From positions 1-41,101 of the IMG/VR virus record IMGVR_UViG_3300050821_013813: 41,101 nucleotides of DNA, one strand, 5' to 3'. A program made the translations under genes and the position numbers. The notes beneath the pieces were generated by a model. The model was given only the letters and a program-made list of their open reading frames with translations. It was not told the origin of the DNA and did not search any database. The first letter of the stretch is position 1. Each line of letters begins with the position of its first letter. Below, one piece after another: positions 13,192-20,829 of the stretch. The stretch comes from a virus.

Positions 13192-13482
13192 TTAGGTTGG
13201 CTTTTTACGCGAAGGGCGTTTCCGGGGCGTTGTTGGGCTATTTTGGCCCGATTCAGGGGCGGTTTTTGGCGCTTTATTCCCCTTGATTTTTTGCAAGCGT
13301 TTCCTAGCGCCGCTTCCGGTGATCCCCAAGGCGCTCGCAGCGCTTGCTGGAGTTACCTCGACGCCAAACTCCTGGGCAATATGAAAGCCAAGTTCTTTCG
13401 CCCCACCGTAGGCTGCGATAAAGCTGTCGCGGACAGCTTTATCCAGCTCGATGACCTTAAGATAGAATTCGCGCTCGTCCAC
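13192..13482 (-). CDS. Hypothetical protein with possible HTH, 96 aa
   Basis: The first half is helical (MDEREFYLKVIELDKAVRDS); the centre ASAASALGITGSGARKRLQK could be a helix-turn-helix. The C-terminal 30 residues are Pro/Lys/Arg-rich and disordered. It sits alone between the excisionase-like gene and the palindrome-rich intergenic region, so it is probably a regulator. A competing 126-aa rightward frame was rejected because it has no ribosome-binding site and atypical composition. Confidence 0.5.
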   Translation of the reverse strand: MDEREFYLKVIELDKAVRDSFIAAYGGAKELGFHIAQEFGVEVTPASAASALGITGSGARKRLQKIKGNKAPKTAPESGQNSPTTPRKRPSRKKPT

Positions 13483-13543
13483 TTCGGTGAAGTGCTGCGC
13501 ACTAGATTGCGAATCCAGTGCGTTATTGCATAATGCAGGACGC

Positions 13544-13591
13544 TTAAGACGTATAAACTAAGTCAAAAGTAGCTGATATAGAACGTCTTAA
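13544..13591. promoter_or_regulatory. 9-bp inverted repeat, 30-bp spacing
   Basis: TTAAGACGT (13544-13552) and ACGTCTTAA (13583-13591) are exact inverse copies about 60-110 bases upstream of the 96-aa leftward gene. This is typical of paired operator half-sites or a loop-forming regulator site. It is part of the gene-free stretch 13483-14016. Confidence 0.5.
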
Positions 13592-13656
13592 TTTTTATCG
13601 ATTCCTATGGAATTACGCGCAAGCGTAGAGGAAAAGGCTACGACTTGTTATTTTTC

Positions 13657-13680
13657 CACTTGAATAATCACTTGAATAAT
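13657..13680. repeat. Tandem 12-bp repeat (2 copies)
   Basis: CACTTGAATAAT occurs twice in immediate succession (13657-13668, 13669-13680) in the gene-free region. It may be an iterated binding site; each copy includes TTGAAT and TAAT, promoter-like hexamers. Confidence 0.55.
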
Positions 13681-13739
13681 AGCAAAGATTCGTCGTAATA
13701 ACAGAGTGCGGGGTCCATACAAAGTATGTGCGCCGTAAG

Positions 13740-13754
13740 GTTTGGTAACCAAAC
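13740..13754. promoter_or_regulatory. 15-bp perfect palindrome
   Basis: GTTTGGTAACCAAAC is palindromic around a single central base (7-bp arms). It lies directly before the terminator hairpin, so it may be an operator or a second stem of a structured transcript. Confidence 0.5.
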
Positions 13755-13759
13755 TTAAA

Positions 13760-13800
13760 GAGCGACAAAGATCTCGTACATCTTTGTCGCTCGCTTTTTT
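13760..13800 (+). terminator. Rho-independent terminator
   Basis: GAGCGACAAAGAT (13760-13772) pairs perfectly with ATCTTTGTCGCTC (13780-13792) across a 7-base loop and is followed by GCTTTTTT. The stem is 13 bp without mismatch. Its T-tract serves rightward transcription, although no rightward gene lies just upstream; that suggests an untranslated RNA from about 13.6-13.8 kb. On the other strand the tract is weaker (CTCTTTAAGTTT), so it might also stop leftward integrase transcripts. Confidence 0.85.
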
Positions 13801-13917
13801 CTGGGGATTCAAGTTTCGGGTTTCATGTTAACGGTATCTGCTGGCAGGCCATCCAAGCGTCTAATGCAACTTATTACTAAGCAACAAAAAACTCGCTCAG
13901 AACAGGGATTTCTTTAG

Positions 13918-13946
13918 TTATCGCACTGACACGCTCTGTGCGATAA
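13918..13946. promoter_or_regulatory. 9-bp perfect inverted repeat upstream of the 14017 gene
   Basis: TTATCGCAC (13918-13926) and GTGCGATAA (13938-13946) flank an 11-base centre. A TTGACA hexamer follows at 13970-13975, so the palindrome is placed as an operator for a rightward promoter toward 14017. The rest of 13801-13917 shows nothing recognisable. Confidence 0.5.
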
Positions 13947-14016
13947 ACGTCTTTCGTAAGGATACCATGTTGACACATTTTCAAAAGCAGCGATGTATCC
14001 ACGGGAGAAACAAAAT

Positions 14017-14253
14017 GTGAATCTCACGATTAGATGCGGGCCAGATGAAAGAGAAAGGATTCACAAAAACTGCGATGATTGGAGCCTGCTCTTGGAGAAG
14101 AGTTTGGGACGCGAGACGAGCATTTCTGAGATCGTGCGTCTTGTTTTTAGGGATATCGATCAAAAACTCACCAGAGGCGAACAGATCGAATGGCCGCCTC
14201 GCGTTGTCTCCAAACCTAAAAAACGTAAGCGGCCTAAACGGCCCAAGCGATGA
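14017..14253 (+). CDS. Small basic putative DNA-binding protein, 78 aa
   Basis: GTG 14017 is preferred over ATG 13993 because GGGAGA lies about 9 bases upstream, and because a TTGACA at 13970 would place its -10 over the earlier ATG. The protein (NLTIRCGPDERERIHKNC...) has an RHH-like strand-helix-helix pattern with TSISEIVRLVFRDID and a strongly basic tail (KPKKRKRPKRPKR). It converges on and overlaps the integrase 3' end by 20 bases. It is likely a regulator, perhaps of integration. Confidence 0.5.
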   Translation: MNLTIRCGPDERERIHKNCDDWSLLLEKSLGRETSISEIVRLVFRDIDQKLTRGEQIEWPPRVVSKPKKRKRPKRPKR

Positions 14254-15403
14254 TCTTGCTCCTTGTGCTTGGCCGGATATCGAACCAGGCGCGGCCGAGA
14301 TCGGGATCGTCGACGCCTGCGTCGACATAGAAACGCTTAATCGTGATCTCAAGGTCGCCCATAGCCCGTGCTACGTCGCCTAACCCGCGAAACGAAGCCG
14401 CATAGGATGCGTAAGAATTGCGCAAACAGTTATCGGGCACTTTGAGCCCCAATTCATCTAACAAGATTGCCTTTTCGCGTTGTAAGGTTGATTGAGAAAT
14501 TGCGATCACCGGACCTTCTGTCTTGGCCACCATGGCCAGCCATTCACGCGCAGCCGGCTCGAGCGGGATAGTCCGCTGACGGTCGTCCGCCAGGGTCTCC
14601 TTGGCAACCTCGTGACGGATCCGGATCTTGTTTTGCTTGAAATTGATATCGGACCATTCAATGCGCGGATCCTGTTCGATCGGTTGCGATGAAAGCATCT
14701 CGCAACGACGTAAGCCAGCTAGACCCCCAAGCACGAAATAGGGAAGCAGCCGCGGATACTTGTTGGCACAAGCCAGCAGAATTCGATGGAAATCCTCAAT
14801 CGCAAGAAAACCCTTCTTGGATTTCCATTTGCCGAGTCGCTCGGCATTGGCCAAAGGATGAGTGCTGAGGTAGCCCTTTTTTATCGCCCATTTGAAAAAA
14901 GCGTGAAGATTCGACCATTGCGATTTGCGGGTCCCGACAGTCTTGAACAGCTTGAAAAAGTCTTCCGTGATCATTTCCTCGGTGACCTCGACGATTGGCA
15001 AGTGATGGCCGACCATGAGACAAAAACGATTCAGGGTTGAACGATACTTTCTCCGAGTCACTGGGTGCTTCCCGGTATCCTCTTGGAAAGCCTGGAAAGC
15101 CAAAGCAACCTCATGAATAGTTGCGCCAGGCTTTTTGAGAGACAGAACGGTCTTCTCGTAATGCTTTAAGGCGTCCAAAAATTGATTTTCAGAAACGCCA
15201 AGTTTTTTAGCGAGTACTAATGCCGCTTGTTGCGTTTCGCTGATCTCCGGTTGCAAGCCGCCATCTCGCATAACTTTTCGTGCGGCCGCTTCTGCTGCGA
15301 CTTTCGATTCAAAGAACCGCACTTGCCTTTTACCTGTGTCGCTCCATCGCGCTGGAATGATGAAACGATAGCGGTTTCGTGGACGATAAAATGTGACCTT
15401 CAT
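14234..15403 (-). CDS. int: Tyrosine recombinase integrase, 389 aa
   Basis: An N-terminal arm-binding domain (MKVTFYRPRNRYRF...), a SAM-like core-binding domain, then the catalytic domain. Box I Arg is in LAGLRRCEM; the box II region reads DNCLRNSYASY, where the usual His of H-x-x-R is Asn. The third position (MGDLEITIKRFY) has Asp instead of His/Trp, and the nucleophile is Tyr in KRFYVDAG. Altered box II residues are tolerated in some families, so activity is likely but not certain. The start at 15403 is set by ATGA overlap with the excisionase gene. It mediates integration at the tRNA-derived site at 15769-15814. Confidence 0.9.
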   Translation of the reverse strand: MKVTFYRPRNRYRFIIPARWSDTGKRQVRFFESKVAAEAAARKVMRDGGLQPEISETQQAALVLAKKLGVSENQFLDALKHYEKTVLSLKKPGATIHEVALAFQAFQEDTGKHPVTRRKYRSTLNRFCLMVGHHLPIVEVTEEMITEDFFKLFKTVGTRKSQWSNLHAFFKWAIKKGYLSTHPLANAERLGKWKSKKGFLAIEDFHRILLACANKYPRLLPYFVLGGLAGLRRCEMLSSQPIEQDPRIEWSDINFKQNKIRIRHEVAKETLADDRQRTIPLEPAAREWLAMVAKTEGPVIAISQSTLQREKAILLDELGLKVPDNCLRNSYASYAASFRGLGDVARAMGDLEITIKRFYVDAGVDDPDLGRAWFDIRPSTRSKIIAWAV

Positions 15404-15627
15404 CCTAATGACGCCCACCAAAATTCCAACTGTTTACGTTTAAACCTCCAGGGAGCGCCCTTCTTTACTTGGAAAGCGCCTGGGATATCGCCATGCATGG
15501 CATATTTCCGGAGCGTCTCATCATCAAAACCAAGAAGTTCCGCAACTTCCGGTAACGATAGAGTTTTTCGCCCATCAAGGGGTGAAATCAGCGTGTCATT
15601 TCTAGCAGTGTTGCACTTATTGCACAT
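15400..15627 (-). CDS. Excisionase-like HTH_17 protein, 75 aa
   Basis: TLSLPEVAELLGFDDETLRK, then IPGAFQVKKGAPWRFKRKQL and EFWW, is the same winged-helix family as the 12912 gene. It is coupled to int by ATGA overlap and lies beside attP, so it is the likely Xis directing excision. The first codons are built from the TTGCAC repeats, and no other start is in frame. Confidence 0.8.
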   Translation of the reverse strand: MCNKCNTARNDTLISPLDGRKTLSLPEVAELLGFDDETLRKYAMHGDIPGAFQVKKGAPWRFKRKQLEFWWASLG

Positions 15628-15646
15628 TACCGTTGCACTGTTGCAC
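15611..15646. promoter_or_regulatory. Four TTGCAC direct repeats at the excisionase start
   Basis: TTGCAC occurs at 15611, 15620, 15633 and 15641, three of them within GTTGCACT, and once more at 15896 near att. They overlap the xis ATG and its upstream region, as expected for an autoregulating Xis or for integrase arm sites. Confidence 0.55.
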
Positions 15647-15768
15647 TGTTGTTGAACAAAACAAGAGCGAAAAGAGCAAAACGAGCGTTTCGAGCAGCCT
15701 TAAAGCGCAATTCTGATTGGGTGAAATATCTCTCGGAGAGCCTTTACTAGAGCTATTTCCGAGGGGAA

Positions 15769-15814
15769 CTACCGCGCATGGATTCGAACCATGAATAACG
15801 CCTCCAAAGGGCGT
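15769..15814 (-). other. Attachment site core: 3' part of a tRNA-Gln(TTG)-like gene
   Basis: Read leftward: anticodon stem ACGCC, loop CTTTGGA (anticodon TTG), stem GGCGT, variable TATT, T-arm CATGG-TTCGAAT-CCATG, then acceptor strand CGCGGTA and discriminator G. The A at position 72 fits the U1-A72 pair of tRNA-Gln. No matching 5' half (acceptor TACCGCG or D-arm) lies upstream, so it is not a working tRNA. A 3' tRNA fragment beside int/xis is the classic attP core, which rebuilds the host tRNA on integration. The 15628-15981 stretch holds this, operator repeats and nothing else recognised. Confidence 0.8.
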
Positions 15815-15981
15815 ACTTCGTAGTTTGTAAGTGACTTATACTTAGCGTGTTTGCGTTGTATTGCAGCGGAGGTACACTTTTAGTGCACCGATCGATTGCA
15901 CAACGCCCTGTTAAGGCGCTGTGTCAGGCTCACTTTTTCGGGCTCGGACATTTTGCCGATAACGCACTTTTTCGACTCCCA

Positions 15982-16719
15982 TCAACATGGAACCGCTGGA
16001 TTTTGCACCACGTTCACGGTGATACCCGGCGGCACGTCAATCGTGATCGTCACGACAAGTTCGCTTGGCGGCACCGGCGCCGGTCCCACTCCGCTCGTCC
16101 ATTCCGCAGCGAGTTCGTCCGGTGCACCGTCATAATGATTGCAGTCGATGCCATCCGGCGAGCATCCGTCGACCGTGTGCGGCTCGGGTCCGTAGGCGCC
16201 ATCGGTATATTGCCAGAGCCAATAATGATCCCAGCTCGCCTGGCAGACGCAACTATTGCCGTACTGCGCCACCCAGAGTCGGTGGGCTCCGAAGAACGGA
16301 TCTTTCCGATTGCCAAGAAACTCTTTGGCGGTGTTGCCTGAATACACGACACATTCATTGACTCGTCCAAGCTCTTGCTCACAGAGTTCGATAAACCGGC
16401 GGGCGCCATCCAGTTTCATCTGGCTGGAGGCATTATCTTCCCAGTCCAGGCTAAAAAGCGTCTGATCATCGATCTGGGCATAGCTTAGGAAATTATCGAC
16501 CTGCTTTTGCGGGTCGCTCCCGTCACCGAAATGATACGCACCCCAGAGCAGGCCGGCCTTGAGCGCTGCCTGACGTTGCTTGAGATAGGTGCTATCGCGG
16601 TATCCGGTGCCTTGAGTCGCCTTGTAAACGACTCCACAAACGCCGGCTGCTTTGACTTGGGCATAATCCTCGGCCGGATCCCAGTGGGAAAGATCGACAA
16701 CGAGTAAATTGATATTCAT
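15982..16719 (-). CDS. GH25 muramidase endolysin, 245 aa
   Basis: A glycoside hydrolase 25 domain: VVDLSHWDP (catalytic D9), VVYKATQG (30-37), GAYHF (60-64), and the catalytic pair in SLDWED (90-95, D92 and E94). It has no signal peptide, so it needs a holin, consistent with the membrane proteins encoded directly upstream. After the TIM barrel (to about 205) a Pro-rich linker leads into a short beta segment (ELVVTITIDVPPGITVNVVQ), perhaps a wall-binding or oligomerisation tail. It cleaves peptidoglycan glycan strands at lysis. Confidence 0.9.
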   Translation of the reverse strand: MNINLLVVDLSHWDPAEDYAQVKAAGVCGVVYKATQGTGYRDSTYLKQRQAALKAGLLWGAYHFGDGSDPQKQVDNFLSYAQIDDQTLFSLDWEDNASSQMKLDGARRFIELCEQELGRVNECVVYSGNTAKEFLGNRKDPFFGAHRLWVAQYGNSCVCQASWDHYWLWQYTDGAYGPEPHTVDGCSPDGIDCNHYDGAPDELAAEWTSGVGPAPVPPSELVVTITIDVPPGITVNVVQNPAVPC

Positions 16720-16722
16720 GGT

Positions 16723-17049
16723 TTAGTCGCTTCGTTTGGAGGGTTGTTTTGGAATTGGAGGTGAAATCTGTGGGGGAGGAAAAGAGCGCGGAGTTTGCGG
16801 CTGCACTGGCCGAGTTTGTGACTGTACCGGGCGACGGTCCCAGCTGTTGAGACCAGCCAAGCCAAAAACGAGTGCCGTAATCGTTTGGTACACAAAACCG
16901 AGACCCTTAAATTCGGCCCAACGTTCTTCAACCTGCCAACCGCGTTCGATAGAAATCAGATGCATAACAAAGAGAACCAACGGCATAGAAAAAAACATGA
17001 TCACCGCTGACCAATTCAGCACTGTTCGCCATTTAGGTTCGTAATTCAT
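16723..17049 (-). CDS. Holin-like two-TM membrane protein, 108 aa
   Basis: Two hydrophobic helices (VLNWSAVIMFFSMPLVLFVM and FVYQTITALVFGLAGLNS), then a long Pro/Gln-rich tail ending in PKQPSKRSD. It ends three bases before the endolysin start. It is clearly related to 17213-17425 (shared W..FF.P..LF..H and TITA...LAG.N patterns). A pair of related membrane proteins before the endolysin suggests holin and antiholin; this is inference. Confidence 0.65.
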   Translation of the reverse strand: MNYEPKWRTVLNWSAVIMFFSMPLVLFVMHLISIERGWQVEERWAEFKGLGFVYQTITALVFGLAGLNSWDRRPVQSQTRPVQPQTPRSFPPPQISPPIPKQPSKRSD

Positions 17050-17216
17050 CCGCGCAAAATGAATGCATTAACTGCCGCCTCGGCTGTGGCCTGCCAAACC
17101 CCTTTAGCTCGGTCACTCAGTTCTTCCCATTCTTGAAAGACAACCCCGGTCACCAAAGCGATTTCAAATGAATGTTTGACGTAGGCTTCATAAGCGACTT
17201 GTCCAAGGGTCTTCAT
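17046..17216 (-). CDS. Small AYEAY-type phage protein, 56 aa
   Basis: MKTLGQVAYEAYVKHSFE..., with a WEEL and a VWQATAEAAV motif, is related to the 59-aa protein at 39793-39972. This short family (xxGQxAYEAYxx...W..L......W.AAA.A) is frequent in phages; its function is unknown. It is coupled by ATGA to holin-like genes on both sides. Confidence 0.65.
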   Translation of the reverse strand: MKTLGQVAYEAYVKHSFEIALVTGVVFQEWEELSDRAKGVWQATAEAAVNAFILRG

Positions 17217-17425
17217 TTTTTGAACAGCTCCACTGTGTTAAATCCTGCTAACGAAATGATGATGGCGGTGATGGTGCGCAGGTATTCGCCCAGCCATCGA
17301 AATTCAACACTGAAGCTAGGATCCTTATCCACGAAATGAAAAATGTGGATGACAAACAGGATGACGGGCGTCACAAAAAAGGCGACCAAAGAAAGCCATG
17401 CTAAGACCAGCTTCCAAATTGCCAT
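17213..17425 (-). CDS. Holin-like two-TM membrane protein, 70 aa
   Basis: Two hydrophobic helices (ILAWL-type region LVLAWLSLVAFFVTPVILFV and LRTITAIIISLAGF) separated by a polar loop with FSVEFRWLGE; ends in VELFKK. It is a paralogue of the 108-aa protein downstream. It starts the lysis group behind the structural genes and is probably a holin. Confidence 0.65.
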   Translation of the reverse strand: MAIWKLVLAWLSLVAFFVTPVILFVIHIFHFVDKDPSFSVEFRWLGEYLRTITAIIISLAGFNTVELFKK

Positions 17426-17439
17426 TCAATTTTCCTTTG

Positions 17440-17763
17440 TCAGTCGAACTTGATCGAGCCAGCGGCAATGGCATTGGCGAAATAGTCAACCAGCCCGTTG
17501 ACGACAAACTGGATATCGCCATCGGCGGCGTTGTCGCCCTCAGCTTGAATGGTTGGATTCTGAACTAACATTGACATCTCCAGACTCATCATCCGTTCGG
17601 GCCACGCGAGCGTGTCATTAGTCCAGAGAATCCGATTAGCATGATTAGGTGTACCCGGATCTTCGTTGAGAACGTTGTACGCCGCATTGCAGATCGCGAT
17701 CTGGGTTCTGGTTCGCAGATCCGAATGCCTGTATTGCAGGTCATAAATTCCGAGATAATCCAT
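17440..17763 (-). CDS. Hypothetical phage protein, 107 aa
   Basis: Starts MDYLGIYDLQYRHSDL one base after the fibre stop; a start three codons earlier would overlap that gene. The body contains RTRTQIAICNAAYNVLNEDP and NRILWTNDTLAW, a pattern I have seen in phage structural regions without a function. It is conserved-looking and soluble. It lies between the tail fibre and lysis genes, so a fibre accessory or chaperone is possible. Confidence 0.6.
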   Translation of the reverse strand: MDYLGIYDLQYRHSDLRTRTQIAICNAAYNVLNEDPGTPNHANRILWTNDTLAWPERMMSLEMSMLVQNPTIQAEGDNAADGDIQFVVNGLVDYFANAIAAGSIKFD

Positions 17764-17764
17764 T

Positions 17765-20413
17765 TTAGGCAATTCCTTTTACTGTAAGATGCAGATTAAT
17801 GATATTTCCACTAGCTGGGAAAAATTTGAGCGCTGTCACAGGACCCGCAACACCAAGCGACCCGAAATAATTGTACATTTGTTCAAAAGATCCAGTGTTA
17901 TAAAAATAACCTGAATTAACAAACCAGGAAGGTCTCTCTCCTAAACCTGGATGAAGGCCCAATCTATTTATTCCCAAAGGTAAAGCGGTCGCAAGCCATC
18001 CTAAAAAACCAGCGGTAGCAGATCCATTATAAGCCGCAACTACCGCGGTCGTTGAACTATTATTCATTTGCAAATTTATATAGCCGGATGTAATCCAGGT
18101 ATTACCTCCGTCTGTCGATAACTGAAAATTAAAAGCGATATCAGATGCAGAGCATTGCCCGGCAGCAAATTCGAATTCAAATAGTCGGAAACCTGATGGA
18201 AGCAAAACAGTTCCACTAGCAGTAGCGCTACTGATATCTTGCGTACCAAGGACAAGTATTCGTTGTTTTCCAAATGTCCGCCAGTTAGTGCCGTCACAAA
18301 TGAGCAGGCACTCCTGTTGTGGAAGTAAGGGAATCGAAGCCGCCCCGTCAATGGTTCCAGCCGCTGGCTGCAAGGTGATGGTTCCGGTCGTTCCGCTGAT
18401 CCCCATGTCGTTGCGGACGTTGAAACACAATCCCGCTGAAGCCGCAGGAAGGGTCAACGTCCAATTCCCACCTGAACAAATGATGTATTTGTTTCGATCG
18501 GCCAGAGTCAGCGTATAAGCTGCCGTTTTGCTGACGAATCCATTGATGCCGCCAGGCGTATAAATAAGACTGTCACTACCAAGCTTGGATTGGTTGCCGG
18601 CATCGGTACTTACGCCACCGCCGCCGCTCACTGCGACAAGTTTTCCACCAGTAACCTTAATTGTGGTATTATCAACCGGCGGACATAACCCTTGAGCCGC
18701 AGCGCTGGCCAATGGGATCGGGTCTGAGCCCCCATTATGCGTAGTTTGATGGGTCGTTGGCGTCCGCGCATTGGTCAGTTGCGGATCATCGCCGGAAACG
18801 GTTTGTGCGTGCGTTGTGGCCGCTACGCCCGCCGCAGTGCCTTGAACCAAGATGAGCGAATCCGTCCCGACCGTCGCTTTGTTGTTGGCGTTCGCGCTGA
18901 TGGACGATGGGCCAGCAGGACCTTGTGGCCCAGTCGCGCCAGTAGTGCCGGTCGCACCTTGAGGCCCAGTCGCACCCTGCGGCCCGGTAGCACCCGCAGC
19001 GCCCTGTGGTCCAGTTGCGCCCGTCGCGCCTTGCGCAGCCATCAGATTCCAGTGGGTCGTGTCGATTGCGGGGTCATTGCCCGTATTGGCGACCGTACAG
19101 ATATAGCTTTGATTCGTGCGATTAACGGCATCGTTGACGGCGTAAGCCGTTGAACCTGACCACGTCCCGCGCCAAGTGATCGATACCCCAGCTGGCCCTG
19201 TGGCCCCTGTCGCGCCTGCCGGACCCGTAGGGCCAGTTGCTCCTTGCGGTCCTTGCGCCCCGGTCGCCCCAGTGTTGCCTATTGGGCCTTGCGGACCAGT
19301 TGCGCCAGTGTTACCGATCGGCCCTTGAGCGCCCGTCGCACCAGTCGCCCCCTGCGGCCCAGTCGCGCCGGTCGCACCAGTGTTACCTTGTATCCCCTGC
19401 AATCCCTGCGGCCCTTGCGCCCCTTGCGGTCCAGTAGCGCCGGGAGGTCCTTGGATCGGTCCGACATTGACCCATGCAGTCCCATTCCAGACATAACCGT
19501 CACCGTTGCTCTGAACAACCCACATATCGCCCTGCGTGTTGCCGGTCATCGGCAAATCGGCCGGAGTCGCAACGGTGCCTTTTAAAAGAAGACCTGTCCC
19601 TGGTGCCCCGGTGGCCCCCTGAATACCTTGAACCCCTTGCGCTCCTTGTGGCCCAGCCGGTCCAGGCGGTCCTTGTGCCCCAGGCGGGCCTTGACCGCCG
19701 GTTGCCCCAGTCCCACCTTGCGGACCTTGCGGACCCTGTAATCCTTGCGCACCAGTTTGTCCCTGTGGCCCGGCCGGCCCCGTTAACCCAGTTCCACCCG
19801 TAGCACCAGTCGGCCCCGGCGGCCCTAAAGGACCCTGCGGACCAGTTGTCCCGGTCAACCCGGTTGCACCAGTCGCCCCCTGCGGCCCAGTCGGCCCCGT
19901 CGCGCCCTGCGGCCCAGTTGAGCCAGTCAGTCCGGTTGCACCAATCGGCCCAGTCGGCCCCATCGGTCCTGTCCCGCCAGCCAGGGCGATAAGTTGCCAA
20001 TGCGCGCCACCATCGGTTACCGGGTTGTTACCCGTATTGGCCACAATACAAACGTAAGAATTGCCGCCTTGCGCAACCGTGTCGTAGGGCACATAGGCAA
20101 AGGTGCTGATCCAGTTTCCGCGCCACGTGTAACCCTGACCCGTTGCCCCAGGTGGACCGGTAGCTCCCGCCGGTCCCTGTGAACCAGTTGGGCCGGTTAA
20201 GCCTTGTGGACCAGTAGGACCAGTTAGCCCCTGCGTTCCAGTAGCACCCGCAGATCCTTGTGGCCCCGACGGTCCCGCAATCCCCTGATGCCCGTAATTG
20301 ACATCGATCTGGGACGACGAATAGAGCGCGACGTCGATACTCGAGGAAGGCAAAAGCGTTACCGCGATCGGTGTCGGCGCCAGGTCAACCGTGCAATCAA
20401 TCGAAATGCTCAT
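17765..20413 (-). CDS. Collagen-like tail fibre, 882 aa
   Basis: Long Gly-X-Y stretches ([13 protein letters not shown] type) make up most of residues 40-540 and should form a triple helix. Inserted modules are two aromatic carbohydrate-binding-like domains ([20 protein letters not shown] and [20 protein letters not shown], each ending in a W) and one [15 protein letters not shown] module. The C-terminal 300 residues are a beta-rich knob region. It is a trimeric receptor-binding fibre. The GC-rich repetitive DNA at 18.9-20.3 kb invites slippage and phase variation in length. Confidence 0.85.
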   Translation of the reverse strand: MSISIDCTVDLAPTPIAVTLLPSSSIDVALYSSSQIDVNYGHQGIAGPSGPQGSAGATGTQGLTGPTGPQGLTGPTGSQGPAGATGPPGATGQGYTWRGNWISTFAYVPYDTVAQGGNSYVCIVANTGNNPVTDGGAHWQLIALAGGTGPMGPTGPIGATGLTGSTGPQGATGPTGPQGATGATGLTGTTGPQGPLGPPGPTGATGGTGLTGPAGPQGQTGAQGLQGPQGPQGGTGATGGQGPPGAQGPPGPAGPQGAQGVQGIQGATGAPGTGLLLKGTVATPADLPMTGNTQGDMWVVQSNGDGYVWNGTAWVNVGPIQGPPGATGPQGAQGPQGLQGIQGNTGATGATGPQGATGATGAQGPIGNTGATGPQGPIGNTGATGAQGPQGATGPTGPAGATGATGPAGVSITWRGTWSGSTAYAVNDAVNRTNQSYICTVANTGNDPAIDTTHWNLMAAQGATGATGPQGAAGATGPQGATGPQGATGTTGATGPQGPAGPSSISANANNKATVGTDSLILVQGTAAGVAATTHAQTVSGDDPQLTNARTPTTHQTTHNGGSDPIPLASAAAQGLCPPVDNTTIKVTGGKLVAVSGGGGVSTDAGNQSKLGSDSLIYTPGGINGFVSKTAAYTLTLADRNKYIICSGGNWTLTLPAASAGLCFNVRNDMGISGTTGTITLQPAAGTIDGAASIPLLPQQECLLICDGTNWRTFGKQRILVLGTQDISSATASGTVLLPSGFRLFEFEFAAGQCSASDIAFNFQLSTDGGNTWITSGYINLQMNNSSTTAVVAAYNGSATAGFLGWLATALPLGINRLGLHPGLGERPSWFVNSGYFYNTGSFEQMYNYFGSLGVAGPVTALKFFPASGNIINLHLTVKGIA

Positions 20414-20823
20414 GAGCTTGGGACCAACCGCTGACCGACACTGGGGTTAAGGTAAACCGTGCCGGCTAGGAGCTCAGCCGGATCGGTCGAAGGCGGCACG
20501 ATCGCCCGCAAATCCCAGTAATACACGAACTTGGCCTCGATTGAATTGATAGTTGCCGCCGGCACGGACCAAGTAGCTTTGCCGTTAGTGCCCGCTCCAG
20601 CCGCAATCAGCCAATCATGCGTATAAACCGCCTGCGCATCGGCATCAGTTATGTTCTTTTTGACCGTGAACATGAAATGCCAAAGGCTGATATCGTGTGG
20701 CGTACCAGTCACCGGCGGCACTTGAGTCGGGTCGGGCGGCACATCCCAGAAGGTCACGCTGAAGGGGAGCGCCGCGCCCTGAAACGCGTTGCGAATCGTG
20801 ATTGAATAGGGATCAGAGGTCAT
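20410..20823 (-). CDS. Tail/baseplate-type protein, 137 aa
   Basis: Beta-rich ([57 protein letters not shown]), a layout like small phage baseplate or fibre-base proteins that carry an aromatic YWDLR strand. It is placed between two fibre genes and overlaps the downstream one by ATGA. Its exact role is unknown. Confidence 0.6.
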   Translation of the reverse strand: MTSDPYSITIRNAFQGAALPFSVTFWDVPPDPTQVPPVTGTPHDISLWHFMFTVKKNITDADAQAVYTHDWLIAAGAGTNGKATWSVPAATINSIEAKFVYYWDLRAIVPPSTDPAELLAGTVYLNPSVGQRLVPSS

Positions 20824-20829
20824 AGCTTT

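Noticed and set aside
13153-13533. 126-aa rightward ORF
   Set aside because: Complementary to the leftward 96-aa gene with better composition; lacks a ribosome-binding site and resembles no protein.
15769-15814. Functional tRNA gene
   Set aside because: Only the 3' part is present; no D-arm or 5' acceptor strand lies upstream, so it is an attachment site rather than a tRNA gene.
18900-20300. CRISPR-like or tandem-repeat array
   Set aside because: The regularity is codon-level Gly-X-Y repetition of a collagen-like protein, without constant repeats and unique spacers.
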